This document shows positions 35,238 to 43,719 of a stretch of DNA of 64,000 nucleotides, piece by piece. The stretch covers positions 868,001-932,000 of the forward strand of contig NZ_CP031148.1 in assembly GCF_003342675.1 (NCBI RefSeq), read 5' to 3'. The stretch's first letter is position 1, and each line of letters opens with the position of its first letter. Source of the stretch: Haloplanus rubicundus (GTDB lineage Archaea > Halobacteriota > Halobacteria > Halobacteriales > Haloferacaceae). The notes under the pieces are model-generated. The model ran no database searches. It saw only the letters and a list, made by a program, of their open reading frames with translations, and had not been told where the DNA came from. Both the position numbers and the translations under genes were made by a program.

Positions 35238-37168
35238 CGACGGACGACCCCCGGGCGGACGGCGGCATGCCCGTCGAGACAGTTCCGTCGGCGGAGTCGC
35301 CCTCGGCGGGCTACGCGTCGTCGTTCGACCGCGTCCTCTACGCCCTGTTCGCCCGCCACGCCGACGACAGCCGGCACGTCCGTGACCGCAAGCGCTACCG
35401 GGGGACCGACCTCCGTCTCAGCTTCGACGTGTATCTCGCCCGCGTCTACGGGCTCTCGTGGGCCGTCGCGTTCGCCGTGGCGCTCCCGGCCGTCGCCGTC
35501 GCGGTGACGGTGGGTGACCGCCTCCCGCTCCCGGCCGTCGGCGACGCCCTCCCGCTTGCCGGTATCGGTCTCCCCGCCCCGTCGGTGACCGTCGTCGTCG
35601 CGGCCGTGGGCGTCGCCGTCGGCGGCCTCGCGAAGGCCGCGACCGTCCGCCTCGGCGGCGGCTACCTGCGCTGGCTGGCGACCGCCCGCCGAAATGACAT
35701 CGAGCGCACCCTCCCCGGCGCCGTCCGCTACCTGCACGTCCTCTCTTCGGGGAGCGACGGCCACCGGACGATGCTCCGGAAAGTGGCCGCCACCGACCCC
35801 TACGGCGAGACGGCGGTGTCGATCCGGAAGGTGCTGAACACCGCCGTCCTCACCGGGAGCCTCCACGAAGGCCTCCGACGCATCGCCCGCGATACGCCCT
35901 CGCGGGAACTGCTCGCGCCCTTCCTCCTGAAGTTCAGCGAACACGCCCAGCAGGGGGAGGCCGAACTCGCGAACTACCTCCGGATGGAGAGTCGGATGCT
36001 CGCCCACCGACAGGACCGCGCCCGCCAGCGCGCCGCCGGCCTCCTCGAACTCCTCTCGGAGGTGTTCATGGTTCTGCTCGTCCTGCCGACGCTGCTCGTC
36101 ATCGTACTCACCGTCCTCGCCATCATCTCGCCGGCCCTCTCCGAACCGGTCGCGACGCCGCTCGGTACGACCACCGCCCGCGCCATCGTCGTCTACGCGA
36201 GCGCCCTGTTCGTCCTCGGTCTTGGCCTCGGCGCGAGCATCGTCGTCGGGGGGCTTCGCCCGCCCGGGCAGACCGTCGAGTACGACCGCCCGTCCGGCGC
36301 GCTCGCAACGCTCGCCACGGCCGCCACCAACCCCGCGAGTGCGGCGGTCGTCGCCCTCCTCCCCGCCGTCGCCGTCGCCGCCGCCCTCGACGCCGTGGGC
36401 TCCCCGCCCGCCGACGTGGCGCTCCTCGGCTACGCCGCCTACGCCCTCCCGGTCGGCATCGTCGGCATCCGTCGCGCCCGCCTCGACGACGCCAAGGACC
36501 GCGAGATAAAGGACTTCGTCCACGCCGTCTCCGGCCACGTCAACCTCGGCCGTCCCTTTCCCCGCGCGGTCGAACTCGTCGCCCGCGACGTAGACTTCGG
36601 GCCACTCGACCCCGACGTGGCCGACCTCGCGCTCAACCTCGGGTTCACCTCCCCGGAGACGGGCCTCGACGAGAACGTCCGTACCGCGGCGCTCGAACGC
36701 TTCGTCGAGACGGTCGGGACGCCGCTGGCCGAACAGACCGTCGGCCTGGTGACCGGGGCGCTCGACTCCGGGAGCGACGCGGGCACCGTCTTCGATACGC
36801 TCCAGACGGAGATCGGTCGACTCTACCACGAGAAGCGCCAACTCCGCGCCAACCTGCTCGCCTACGTCGCCGTCGGGTGGACGACCGCTCTGCTGGTCGT
36901 CGGCATCGCCGTCGCCGTCGGCCTCCACGTCTTCGACGGTTTCGAGCAACTCGCCTCAATCCGCGGATCTACCGGCTACATCATCGAGGGATCGGCCATC
37001 GACCTGGACCGCGAGCGCTATCGCCTCTACGTCGTCACGCAGGCGACGATGCTCGCCTCGGGGTGGTTCGCCGGCACCGCCAGCCGCGGCCGCTACGAGG
37101 CGCTGTTGCACTCCGGGGCGCTCGTGGTCGTCTGTCACGCCGTCTTCGTGGCGACGGGGATGATATGA
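35234..37168 (+). CDS. TadC/PilC-type type II secretion system F domain membrane protein
   Basis: 644 residues from the GTG at 35234. It has two T2SF regions: residues about 155-290 (RTLPGAVRYLHVLSSGSDGH, LRRIARDTPSRELLAPFLLKF) and about 420-540 (KDFVHAVSGHVNLGRPFPRAVELVA, FDTLQTEIGRLYHEKRQLRANLL). About nine transmembrane helices form pairs before and after each. It is the membrane platform of a type IV pilus-like or Tad-like machine and normally sits beside the ATPase gene. Here the nearest ATPase of the family is 33 kb away at the left edge of the window. The TGA overlaps the next ATG (ATGA), and five small membrane-anchored proteins follow. Confidence 0.93.
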   Translation: MTTDDPRADGGMPVETVPSAESPSAGYASSFDRVLYALFARHADDSRHVRDRKRYRGTDLRLSFDVYLARVYGLSWAVAFAVALPAVAVAVTVGDRLPLPAVGDALPLAGIGLPAPSVTVVVAAVGVAVGGLAKAATVRLGGGYLRWLATARRNDIERTLPGAVRYLHVLSSGSDGHRTMLRKVAATDPYGETAVSIRKVLNTAVLTGSLHEGLRRIARDTPSRELLAPFLLKFSEHAQQGEAELANYLRMESRMLAHRQDRARQRAAGLLELLSEVFMVLLVLPTLLVIVLTVLAIISPALSEPVATPLGTTTARAIVVYASALFVLGLGLGASIVVGGLRPPGQTVEYDRPSGALATLATAATNPASAAVVALLPAVAVAAALDAVGSPPADVALLGYAAYALPVGIVGIRRARLDDAKDREIKDFVHAVSGHVNLGRPFPRAVELVARDVDFGPLDPDVADLALNLGFTSPETGLDENVRTAALERFVETVGTPLAEQTVGLVTGALDSGSDAGTVFDTLQTEIGRLYHEKRQLRANLLAYVAVGWTTALLVVGIAVAVGLHVFDGFEQLASIRGSTGYIIEGSAIDLDRERYRLYVVTQATMLASGWFAGTASRGRYEALLHSGALVVVCHAVFVATGMI

Positions 37169-37872
37169 CTCCCCGAAACCGCGCGCAGTCGGCGCCCGTC
37201 GGCGTGGCCATCCTGCTGGCGGTGACCGTGGTGAGCATGTCGGCGCTGACCGTCGCCGTCGGCTCCGTCGTCGAGGAAGGGGCGAGCGAGGCGGAGGCCC
37301 GCGGCGCCGCGGCGTCGATGGACGCCGCCCTCGACGCCGAACGGTACGGCCCGCACGAGCACACCCTTTCCCTACACGAAGGCCGACTTCGCACCGTCGA
37401 GCGCTCGGTTCGGGTGCTCGTCGGGAACCGAATCGCGTTCGAGCGAGCGGCCGGCGGACTCGTCTTCGCCGCCGGCGACCGGCGGGTCCGGCACGTCGGC
37501 GGCGCAACCGTCCGCGGCACCGGCACCGGCGCCGTCTTCCACGCACCGCCGTCGCTGGCGGTCCGCAACGGGACGCTCTTTCTCGACGTGTCGACGCTCG
37601 ACGCCCCCGCCGTCGCCGTCGCCGGCCCGGGGACGGTGACCCTGCGGACGAACGTGACCCACGACCGCCGACATCTGACCGGTGGCGGCTACGCCGTCGC
37701 CGTCGAGACGCGGACACCCGCCGTCTGGGAGCGGTGGTTCGCCGACGTGGGCGCGACGACGACCCGCCGCTCCCTGGACGACGACGACGTGCCGAGCGTC
37801 GTCGCGCGCTTCCCCGACGCTCGTGACGCGTACGTCTTCGTCCACGACCTGCACCTGGAGGTGGGGCGGTGA
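37165..37872 (+). CDS. Pilin-like membrane-anchored protein 1 of the TadC operon
   Basis: 235 residues. A single N-terminal hydrophobic helix (SAPVGVAILLAVTVVSMSALTVAVG) after a short charged start resembles archaeal type IV pilin N-termini (DUF7289-like), with no obvious prepilin peptidase site. The rest (EEGASEAEARGAAASMD, then a beta-rich region with IAFERAAGGLVF and FVHDLHLEV) would be outside the membrane. ATG overlaps the tadC stop. Its partner genes overlap in the same direction, so all are expected in one transcript. Confidence 0.75.
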   Translation: MTPRNRAQSAPVGVAILLAVTVVSMSALTVAVGSVVEEGASEAEARGAAASMDAALDAERYGPHEHTLSLHEGRLRTVERSVRVLVGNRIAFERAAGGLVFAAGDRRVRHVGGATVRGTGTGAVFHAPPSLAVRNGTLFLDVSTLDAPAVAVAGPGTVTLRTNVTHDRRHLTGGGYAVAVETRTPAVWERWFADVGATTTRRSLDDDDVPSVVARFPDARDAYVFVHDLHLEVGR

Positions 37873-38312
37873 GCGACCGGGACCGCGCCCTCGCGCCCGT
37901 CGTCGGCAAGGGGCTGGAGGCGCTGATCGTTCTCCTCTACGTCGCGTCGCTCGTCGCCACCCTCCACGGCGGCGTCCTCCCCGAGTACCGCACGACTGCG
38001 GCCGCGGAGGTGAGCGACCGCACCCTCGCGACCGCCGCCGACCGCATCGAGGCGTCCGTCCCGCGGCGAGCGAGCGCCGTCGACGTGACTCGGACCGTCG
38101 CCCTTCCCGACACCATCGATCGCGCGACGTACCGGATCCGCACCGTCGACGGCGCCCTCGTCCTCGACCACCCCGACCCCGCCCTCTCCGGGCGCGTCCC
38201 GCTCGCACTGCCGGAGCGCGTCGTCGCCGTCGAGGGGGCGTGGAAGAGCGACGACCGAACCGTCGTCCGGGTGCGCGCCACCGGCGGCCGAGTGCGGGTG
38301 ATCCTGTCGTGA
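37869..38312 (+). CDS. Membrane-anchored protein 2 of the TadC operon (DUF7266-like)
   Basis: 147 residues from a GTG overlapping the previous stop (GTGA). The N-terminus RALAPVVGKGLEALIVLLYVASLVATLHGG is one hydrophobic helix; the remainder, with DRTLATAADRIEA, looks like a compact beta domain. It matches the layout of haloarchaeal DUF7266 proteins from such operons; the family number is from memory. A minor pilin role is an inference from operon position. Confidence 0.68.
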   Translation: MSDRDRALAPVVGKGLEALIVLLYVASLVATLHGGVLPEYRTTAAAEVSDRTLATAADRIEASVPRRASAVDVTRTVALPDTIDRATYRIRTVDGALVLDHPDPALSGRVPLALPERVVAVEGAWKSDDRTVVRVRATGGRVRVILS

Positions 38313-38980
38313 GGGCCCAGACCAACCTCGTCGCGCTCGTCCTCGCGCTCGTCCTCGTGACCGGGGCGACCGTCGTCGGCGTCGGCGTCGCCGACGGTGC
38401 GCTCGCCGGCGCCGACCGCGACCCTCTCGACCGACACGCCGCGACTTCGGTCGCCGACCGTCTGGTCGCCCCCGACTCCCCGACGTCGGTGTGGGCGAAC
38501 GCGCTCGACGCCGCTGCGGTCGAGGCGCTGAACGCGAGCCGTGTCGAGGCGCTCGCTCCGCCCGCCGAGGGGGCCGCCCTCCGGATCACCCTCGACGGCG
38601 AGGCGGTCGCCGAGCGCGGCAACCCGGTTGGTGGCGTCACCGTCCGGCGGTCGGTAACCGTCGTCTCCCGTTCGGAGTCGGTGCGGCGGGTGGTCAACCT
38701 CTCCCGTGGGTCGACGGTACGGGTTCCGCGGGGCATTGGGCGGGCGACCGTCGCCGTCGACTCCGGGGAGAACACCACCGTCCGCACCGTCCGCGCCGAC
38801 GGGCGCGTCGTGTTGTACGACGGTGCGGGCCTGGATGCGAACGCCACCGTCCACCTCTCCAGATACGAGCCGACGACGGTCAGAACTGGGGCCGGCGCGA
38901 ACGCCACCGGGCGCGTCGTCGTGACCTACCGCCGGCCCTCCGTCGAGACGCACACGTTGGCGGTGACCGTCGATGCCTAG
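38309..38980 (+). CDS. Membrane-anchored protein 3 of the TadC operon (DUF7263-like)
   Basis: 223 residues from a GTG that overlaps the preceding TGA (GTGA). RAQTNLVALVLALVLVTGATVVGVGVADGAL gives one anchor helix; DRDPLDRHAATSVADRLVA and the later VVNLSRGSTVRVPRG are typical of the haloarchaeal group. It contains several NxS/T sequons (NASR, NLSR, NTT, NAT) consistent with N-glycosylation of an extracellular domain. It ends inside the next gene with an 8-nt overlap. Confidence 0.68.
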   Translation: MRAQTNLVALVLALVLVTGATVVGVGVADGALAGADRDPLDRHAATSVADRLVAPDSPTSVWANALDAAAVEALNASRVEALAPPAEGAALRITLDGEAVAERGNPVGGVTVRRSVTVVSRSESVRRVVNLSRGSTVRVPRGIGRATVAVDSGENTTVRTVRADGRVVLYDGAGLDANATVHLSRYEPTTVRTGAGANATGRVVVTYRRPSVETHTLAVTVDA

Positions 38981-39377
38981 GGGGCAACTCTCGCTGACCG
39001 TCGTCGAGGCCGTCGTCGGCGTCGTCCTCGTGATGGGTGTGGCTGCCGGCTTCACCGTCGTCTCGACGGGACCGTCCCCGTCGACGCCCCAACTCGACAC
39101 GCTGGCCGACGACGCCGCGACCGCTCTCGCCTCGGAGCCGACCGCGGGCGGGCGCGACTCCCGGCTGGCCGCACTCGCTCGCTCCGAGGGGTCGTTCGGC
39201 GCGACTCGTCGGTCGGCCCGTGAGCGGCTCACGGATCTGCTCCCCGCCGACGTGCTCTTTCGGGTGCGGACGCCCCACGGCTCCGTCGGCTACCCCCAGC
39301 CCCCGACCGCCACCGTCGGCTCGACGACGGTTCCGACGCGCTACGGTCCGGTCACGATCCGGGTGTGGTACGGATGA
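38973..39377 (+). CDS. Pilin-like protein 4 of the TadC operon (DUF7262-like)
   Basis: 134 residues. The start MPRGQLSLTVVEAVVGVVLVMGVAAGF has a Glu at the position reminiscent of the pilin Glu5, followed by a hydrophobic helix, so it is a good candidate for a minor pilin. The C-terminal half ends in PVTIRVWYG. The 5' end overlaps gene 3 by 8 nt and the stop overlaps gene 5 (ATGA). Confidence 0.7.
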   Translation: MPRGQLSLTVVEAVVGVVLVMGVAAGFTVVSTGPSPSTPQLDTLADDAATALASEPTAGGRDSRLAALARSEGSFGATRRSARERLTDLLPADVLFRVRTPHGSVGYPQPPTATVGSTTVPTRYGPVTIRVWYG

Positions 39378-40045
39378 GCGGGCGGCGTCGCGGTCAACTC
39401 GTCCTGCTCGCGGCGGCGGTGGTGGTCACCGCGCTGGTTCCCATGCTCCTCGCCTACGCCCAGTTGACCGTCGGCGTCGCCGGCGAGGCGGCCGACACCG
39501 ATGCCACGCAGTCGCTCGACGACGCCACGCGGTCGCTCGAACGCGCCGTCGCCGACACGACGGTCGCGGTGGCGAACGGCACCGATCCGGACAGCCACCG
39601 AACCGTCGCGGCGCTGGCGACCGACCGCCTCAACTCGACGGTGACGACGCTCGAATCGTCCGGGACGGGGCGGGGCGTGACCGTCGCCATCGACTGGAAC
39701 GCCTCCGCGGCCCGGAACTGGGCGCGCACGGACTGCCCCGGGGGACCGGGTCGCGCGTTCGACACCTGTGCGGTCGACGACGGCGTCGTCACGCAGACGC
39801 GCGCCAACTCGACCGCCCTCGTCGCCGTCGCGTTCGACGTGACGGTTCGGGGACCGGACGGGACGGCGACCGCGACGGTCGTGATCCGGGGGGTTCGGGG
39901 GGTAATCGCCGACCGCCGGTCGGCCGCCGCGTCGCTCACACCCCCGGTCGCCAGCCGCGAAGCAACGCGGCACACAGCCCGCCGGTCGAGAGGCCGAACG
40001 CCAGGCTCGTGGTCCGAAAGAGCAGGACGGCGGTGGCCGCGGTGA
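39374..40045 (+). CDS. Membrane-anchored protein 5 of the TadC operon (DUF7261-like)
   Basis: 223 residues. RRRGQLVLLAAAVVVTALVPMLLAYAQL is the anchor helix; the domain has NGT, NST and NAS sequons. The conserved-looking part ends at VVIRGVRGVIADRR. The last 40 residues are Arg/Ser-rich, read through the antisense of the convergent flippase gene over 110 nt, and look unlike the rest, so the natural stop may have been lost by a small change. It is the last gene of the operon. Confidence 0.7.
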   Translation: MSGRRRGQLVLLAAAVVVTALVPMLLAYAQLTVGVAGEAADTDATQSLDDATRSLERAVADTTVAVANGTDPDSHRTVAALATDRLNSTVTTLESSGTGRGVTVAIDWNASAARNWARTDCPGGPGRAFDTCAVDDGVVTQTRANSTALVAVAFDVTVRGPDGTATATVVIRGVRGVIADRRSAAASLTPPVASREATRHTARRSRGRTPGSWSERAGRRWPR

Positions 40046-40937
40046 CGCTCGCGACGCCCGTCGTGACGACGAGCGCGCCGCCGAGGAGCAGGTCGTACGC
40101 CCCGAGACTCGCCGGGACGGGGACGACCGTCGCGGCCTGCGGGAGCGGCACGACGACGAGGATCGGGAGGAAGGCCACGGGGGTCCCGAGCGCGGTCAGG
40201 AGCGTCCACAGCGCCGCGGCGACGAGCAGTTGTTCGAGGAGTCCGCCGAGGACGATCAAGAGGACCAGCGCGGGCCGGTCCCCGAACTCCGCGACCCGGG
40301 ACCGGAAGCGGTCGACGGCGTCGGCGACGCGGTCGCGGTCGGCCGCGACGCCCGGGACGACCGTCGAGACGGCGGCGGCGACGGGCGTCAGTACCGCGAC
40401 CGACAGGCGGGCGAGGCGGCCGCCGACGGCGACGGCGACGACGCCGACCGCGAGCACCGCGACGACGCCGGCGACGAGCGTCCGCAGGACGCCCGCGGCG
40501 TCGCCACGGAGGACGGCGACCCCGACGACGCTCGACAGCAGGATCTGCCCGGCCGCCTTGACGTATTTCGCCACGCCGCGGACGCCGAGCGCCTCGCTGT
40601 AGCCGGTCCCCGTCGCCACGCTGATGAACCGGGACATGATCGGTTCGGAGCTCGCGGCCCCCGCCGGACTCACGATGTCGAAGAAGTCGCCGGCGAGCGC
40701 GAACTGGACGCTCCGGAGCGGGTCGAGACCGCCGCCGAGCGGGCGCACAGACGCCCAGAACCCGATCCCGTCGGCCACGCCCTCCGCGACGACGAGGAGG
40801 ACGAGCGCGCCCAGCGCCCACGGCGCGACGGTCCGTGCCCGGTCGACGATGCCCCCGACGCCCACGGACCACGCGTACAGGAGGAGGGCGCCGCCGCCGA
40901 GTGCGACGCCGAGGAGGAACCGGACCCGCTTGTGCAT
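39936..40937 (-). CDS. LPG synthase/AglD-type flippase-like membrane protein (UPF0104)
   Basis: 333 residues, about eight transmembrane helices. The conserved segments LAGDFFDIVSPAGAASSEPIMSRF and VPVPASLGAYDLLLGGAL are those of the lysylphosphatidylglycerol synthetase TM/UPF0104 family, whose archaeal members are attached to or act with glycosyltransferases in lipid-linked sugar handling. No glycosyltransferase domain is fused here. It converges on the TadC operon and overlaps its last gene by 110 nt. Confidence 0.85.
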   Translation of the reverse strand: MHKRVRFLLGVALGGGALLLYAWSVGVGGIVDRARTVAPWALGALVLLVVAEGVADGIGFWASVRPLGGGLDPLRSVQFALAGDFFDIVSPAGAASSEPIMSRFISVATGTGYSEALGVRGVAKYVKAAGQILLSSVVGVAVLRGDAAGVLRTLVAGVVAVLAVGVVAVAVGGRLARLSVAVLTPVAAAVSTVVPGVAADRDRVADAVDRFRSRVAEFGDRPALVLLIVLGGLLEQLLVAAALWTLLTALGTPVAFLPILVVVPLPQAATVVPVPASLGAYDLLLGGALVVTTGVASVTAATAVLLFRTTSLAFGLSTGGLCAALLRGWRPGV

Positions 40938-41045
40938 GCCGCGAACACGGGTCGACGGTGGGATGAATCTGCTGATCGAGCGGTTCGCACGGTCAACGCG
41001 CCGAACCGCCGCAGGCAGGGAGCGCCGACGCGTCGCGGGCGACGA

Positions 41046-41342
41046 TCACAGCCGGTCGGGGTCGCCCCGGACCGACTCCTCGCCGGGCGTCGACCCCGAC
41101 CGGTCGTCGTAGTGTTTGACGCCGACGAACTCGTCGTCGAGGTTGGCGAGCAACGAGGTGTAGAGGTCGTCGGCCGACCGATAATCGGTCTCGTCGGTGA
41201 GTTCCAGCACCTCCTCGACGGTAACGGAGTCGCCGGACTGTGTCGTCAACACCACGTCCCCGAGCCGGTCGACGACAGTCCGGTGTTCGGTCGGGAAGTC
41301 ACACGCCTGGTCGAACAGCTGGTGCGTCTCGGAGTAACGCAT
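41046..41342 (-). CDS. DUF5789-type small haloarchaeal protein
   Basis: 98 residues from ATG 41342; an ATG at 41369 would add nine residues and fits the TATA-like sequence (catatatct, about 41390-41400) better as a leaderless start. The pattern FPTEHRTVVDRLGDVVL, SVTVEEVLELTDETDYRSADDLYTSLL and EFVGVKHYDDR is the DUF5789 (DUF2795-like) layout. Acidic, single domain, function unknown. It stands alone between the flippase-like gene and a kinase. Confidence 0.78.
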   Translation of the reverse strand: MRYSETHQLFDQACDFPTEHRTVVDRLGDVVLTTQSGDSVTVEEVLELTDETDYRSADDLYTSLLANLDDEFVGVKHYDDRSGSTPGEESVRGDPDRL

Positions 41343-41427
41343 CGGTGTCTCGACGCACGCATCAAACATCAAAAAACATTATGTATTTTTAGATATATGA
41401 TCGTCGTCGCCTCGGTGTCGCCGGCGA

Positions 41428-42576
41428 TCACCTCGCTCGTGGGGTCAGCACCGACTCGGGCGGCGACTCCAGTTCCGGATTCGTCGCCGGTTCGTCGCTG
41501 GTCGTCGGTAGCCGGACGATCACGATGGCCCCGCCGTCGTCGCCGTTCTCGACGGTGAACTCGCCGTCGTAGGCGTCGACGATCCACCGGACGAGCCAGA
41601 GGCCGACCCCGTCGCTGTGTCGGAGCGCCGTCTCCGTCGTCTCGGCGTCGGCGTGGACGGCGAGTTCGGTGTCGGTGAAGCCGGGTCCGTCGTCCTCGAC
41701 CCGGAGCACGACGGTGTCCCCAGGGCCGTCCGGGCGGACGGTCACCCGAATCCACGGGTCGGCCTCGGACGGCGACGGATGGCTCGTGGACCCGTGTTCC
41801 ACGGCGTTCCGAAGCAAGTTGTCCACCACCGACGTGAGGAGACCGTTCGCCCGAACGTACGACTCGGGGTGAATGTCCGTCTCGACGGTCACGGCGTTCG
41901 TCGAGCGCTGTATCGTGTCGACCCGATCACGGACGAGCGCCCCGAAATCGATGGGCTCCGTCTCGGTCATCGATTCGAGGTCGTCGAGGCGGTTCGCCGC
42001 GTCGCTCAGGCGCTCGATGTGCGTGAGGTGGTCGCGGATCACGTCGGCGGATTCGAGCGGCGTTTCCCCGGCGCTCGCCACGAGGTCGAGATGGCCACGA
42101 ATGAGGTTGACGCTCGTGCGGATGTCGTGTCGAAAGAGCCGCAGAAAGACCGTGTTGCGCTGGTTGAGCGTCCGCGTTCGTTCGTGTTCGGCGCGGAGTT
42201 CGAGGAGCGAGCCGACCAGGACGCCGACGACGCCGCCCGCGGCGATGTTGACGAGGACGACGCTTCGCCACCCGATCCCCCTGAGCATCGACGGGAGAAG
42301 CACGATCACGAGGACGGCGAGCAGCGTGGGCACGCCCAGCCCGAGCGTCGACCACCCGGCGACGCGCCACACGCGCTCGTCGTCGAGCGTGCTCCGCGCC
42401 AGGCCGATGCCGGTGACGAGGAAGCTCCCGGCGATCATGATCCCCATGCTCAGTCCGAGAAGCGAGCGCGAACGGGCGGCCTCGACCGGCAGGAGCATCC
42501 CCCCGCTGAAGACGCCGAACAGCACGACCCCCACGGCGACGAGATAGCTCACTCCGAGGTCGCCTTTCGACACCAT
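41428..42576 (-). CDS. Membrane sensor histidine kinase without cytoplasmic sensor domain
   Basis: 382 residues from ATG 42576, about 30 nt from a TATA box. Five or six N-terminal helices fill the first 150 residues; then HisKA with FRHDIRTSVNLIRGHLD, an N box DNLLRNAVEHGSTS, G1 EDDGPGFTD and G2 DGVGLWLVRWIV. There is no PAS or GAF domain, so the signal should be read by the membrane part. No response regulator nearby. The protein differs from the other kinases of the window in this layout. Confidence 0.92.
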   Translation of the reverse strand: MVSKGDLGVSYLVAVGVVLFGVFSGGMLLPVEAARSRSLLGLSMGIMIAGSFLVTGIGLARSTLDDERVWRVAGWSTLGLGVPTLLAVLVIVLLPSMLRGIGWRSVVLVNIAAGGVVGVLVGSLLELRAEHERTRTLNQRNTVFLRLFRHDIRTSVNLIRGHLDLVASAGETPLESADVIRDHLTHIERLSDAANRLDDLESMTETEPIDFGALVRDRVDTIQRSTNAVTVETDIHPESYVRANGLLTSVVDNLLRNAVEHGSTSHPSPSEADPWIRVTVRPDGPGDTVVLRVEDDGPGFTDTELAVHADAETTETALRHSDGVGLWLVRWIVDAYDGEFTVENGDDGGAIVIVRLPTTSDEPATNPELESPPESVLTPRAR

Positions 42577-42603
42577 TCCGTGCCCACACTCGACGGGCCA
42601 TCC

Positions 42604-42610
42604 TATAAAC
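42604..42610 (-). promoter_or_regulatory. TATA box of the membrane kinase gene
   Basis: The minus strand reads gtttata, about 30 nt from the ATG at 42576, supporting that start and a leaderless mRNA. Confidence 0.5.
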
Positions 42611-42693
42611 GAATTGATTGGATTATCACGTCTGATACGGTCCTCGTCACACTCCATCGTCGGACTGAACACCGTCGACGACGTAGTCGTGCC

Positions 42694-43233
42694 GTGACCG
42701 ACTACACCGAGCGACTCCGCGAGAACCGAGCCGAGAAGGACCGCGTCTTCGCCGAGGAGCGTGGCTCCCCCATCCCCCCGGACGAGCGCGACGACTTCGA
42801 CGGCCTCGACTACTTCGAGCCGGACCCCGACTACCGCGTCGAGGCGACCGTCACCGTCCACGACGATCCCGCCCCCGTCGACATGGAGACGAGCGACGAC
42901 CGGACCGTCCGCTATCTCCGCGTCGTCACCTTCGAGTTCGCGCTCGACGGCGAGTCGTACACCCTCCACGGCTACCGACAGGAGGGCCGGGACGACGAGG
43001 TGTTCGTCCCCTTCCGCGACAAGACGACCGGCCAGCAGACCTACCGCGGCGGCCGCTACATGGAACTCGCCCCGGACCGCGAACTGACCGATGGCGACCG
43101 CGTCACGCTGGATTTCAACCTCGCGTACACGCCGTTCTGTGCCTTCAGCGACGCCTTCTCCTGTCCGCTTCCGCCCGAGGAGAACTGGCTGGAGACGGTC
43201 GTGCCGGCCGGGGAACGCGACCCCCACGCGTAG
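42694..43233 (+). CDS. DUF1684 family protein
   Basis: 179 residues from the GTG at 42694. Family landmarks: RENRAEKDRVFAEERGSPIPPDERDDFDGLDYFEPDPDYRV, then VFVPFRDKTTGQQTYRGGRYMEL and LDFNLAYTPFCAFSDAFSCPLPPEENW. DUF1684 proteins are widespread, cytosolic, with conserved Asn-Tyr-Cys positions near the C-terminus and no defined reaction. The gene is upstream of a cupin protein in the same direction, but the cupin has its own TATA box. Confidence 0.85.
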   Translation: MTDYTERLRENRAEKDRVFAEERGSPIPPDERDDFDGLDYFEPDPDYRVEATVTVHDDPAPVDMETSDDRTVRYLRVVTFEFALDGESYTLHGYRQEGRDDEVFVPFRDKTTGQQTYRGGRYMELAPDRELTDGDRVTLDFNLAYTPFCAFSDAFSCPLPPEENWLETVVPAGERDPHA

Positions 43234-43271
43234 GACGAACCATTATATGGGTGACCGGACGAGTCGAACGC

Positions 43272-43652
43272 ATGAGCGAACAGCAGCCGTCTCCCGTGAT
43301 CAAGCGCGCCGGCGACGCCGACTACGCGGAACTGTCGAAGGCCGACGGCGTGCGCAAGGCCGTGATCCTCGACGAGAAAGACGGCGCGCCGAACTTCCGG
43401 ATGCGTCGCTACCGACTCGACCCCGGCGCCGAGGTGCCGAAACACACCAACGCCGTCGAACACGAGGTCCACACCGTCGCCGGCGAGTACGTCGTCGGCA
43501 TCGAGGACGAGGAACATACGGTGTCCGAGGGCGACTCCCTGCTCATCCCCGCCGGCACCGTCCACTGGTTCCGAAACGAGAGCGACGCCGAGAGTTCGTT
43601 CGTCTGCATGGTGCCGAACGGCGACGCGGGGATCGAACTGGTCGACGAGTGA
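43272..43652 (+). CDS. Cupin domain protein
   Basis: 126 residues. Cupin motif 1 is PGAEVPKHTNAVEHEVHTVAGE and motif 2 is GDSLLIPAGTVHWFRN, giving His, His, Glu and His as a possible metal site. A TATA box (ttatat at 43243-43248) lies 27 nt upstream of the ATG. The catalytic function is open; small cupins of this type can be isomerases, dioxygenases or ligand-binding proteins. Confidence 0.88.
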   Translation: MSEQQPSPVIKRAGDADYAELSKADGVRKAVILDEKDGAPNFRMRRYRLDPGAEVPKHTNAVEHEVHTVAGEYVVGIEDEEHTVSEGDSLLIPAGTVHWFRNESDAESSFVCMVPNGDAGIELVDE

Positions 43653-43719
43653 ACGGCCGCGGTCGGTCGGTCGTGACCGGCGGAACCGTTTTCCCGACCC
43701 GTTTCTTTCCCCACACGAA

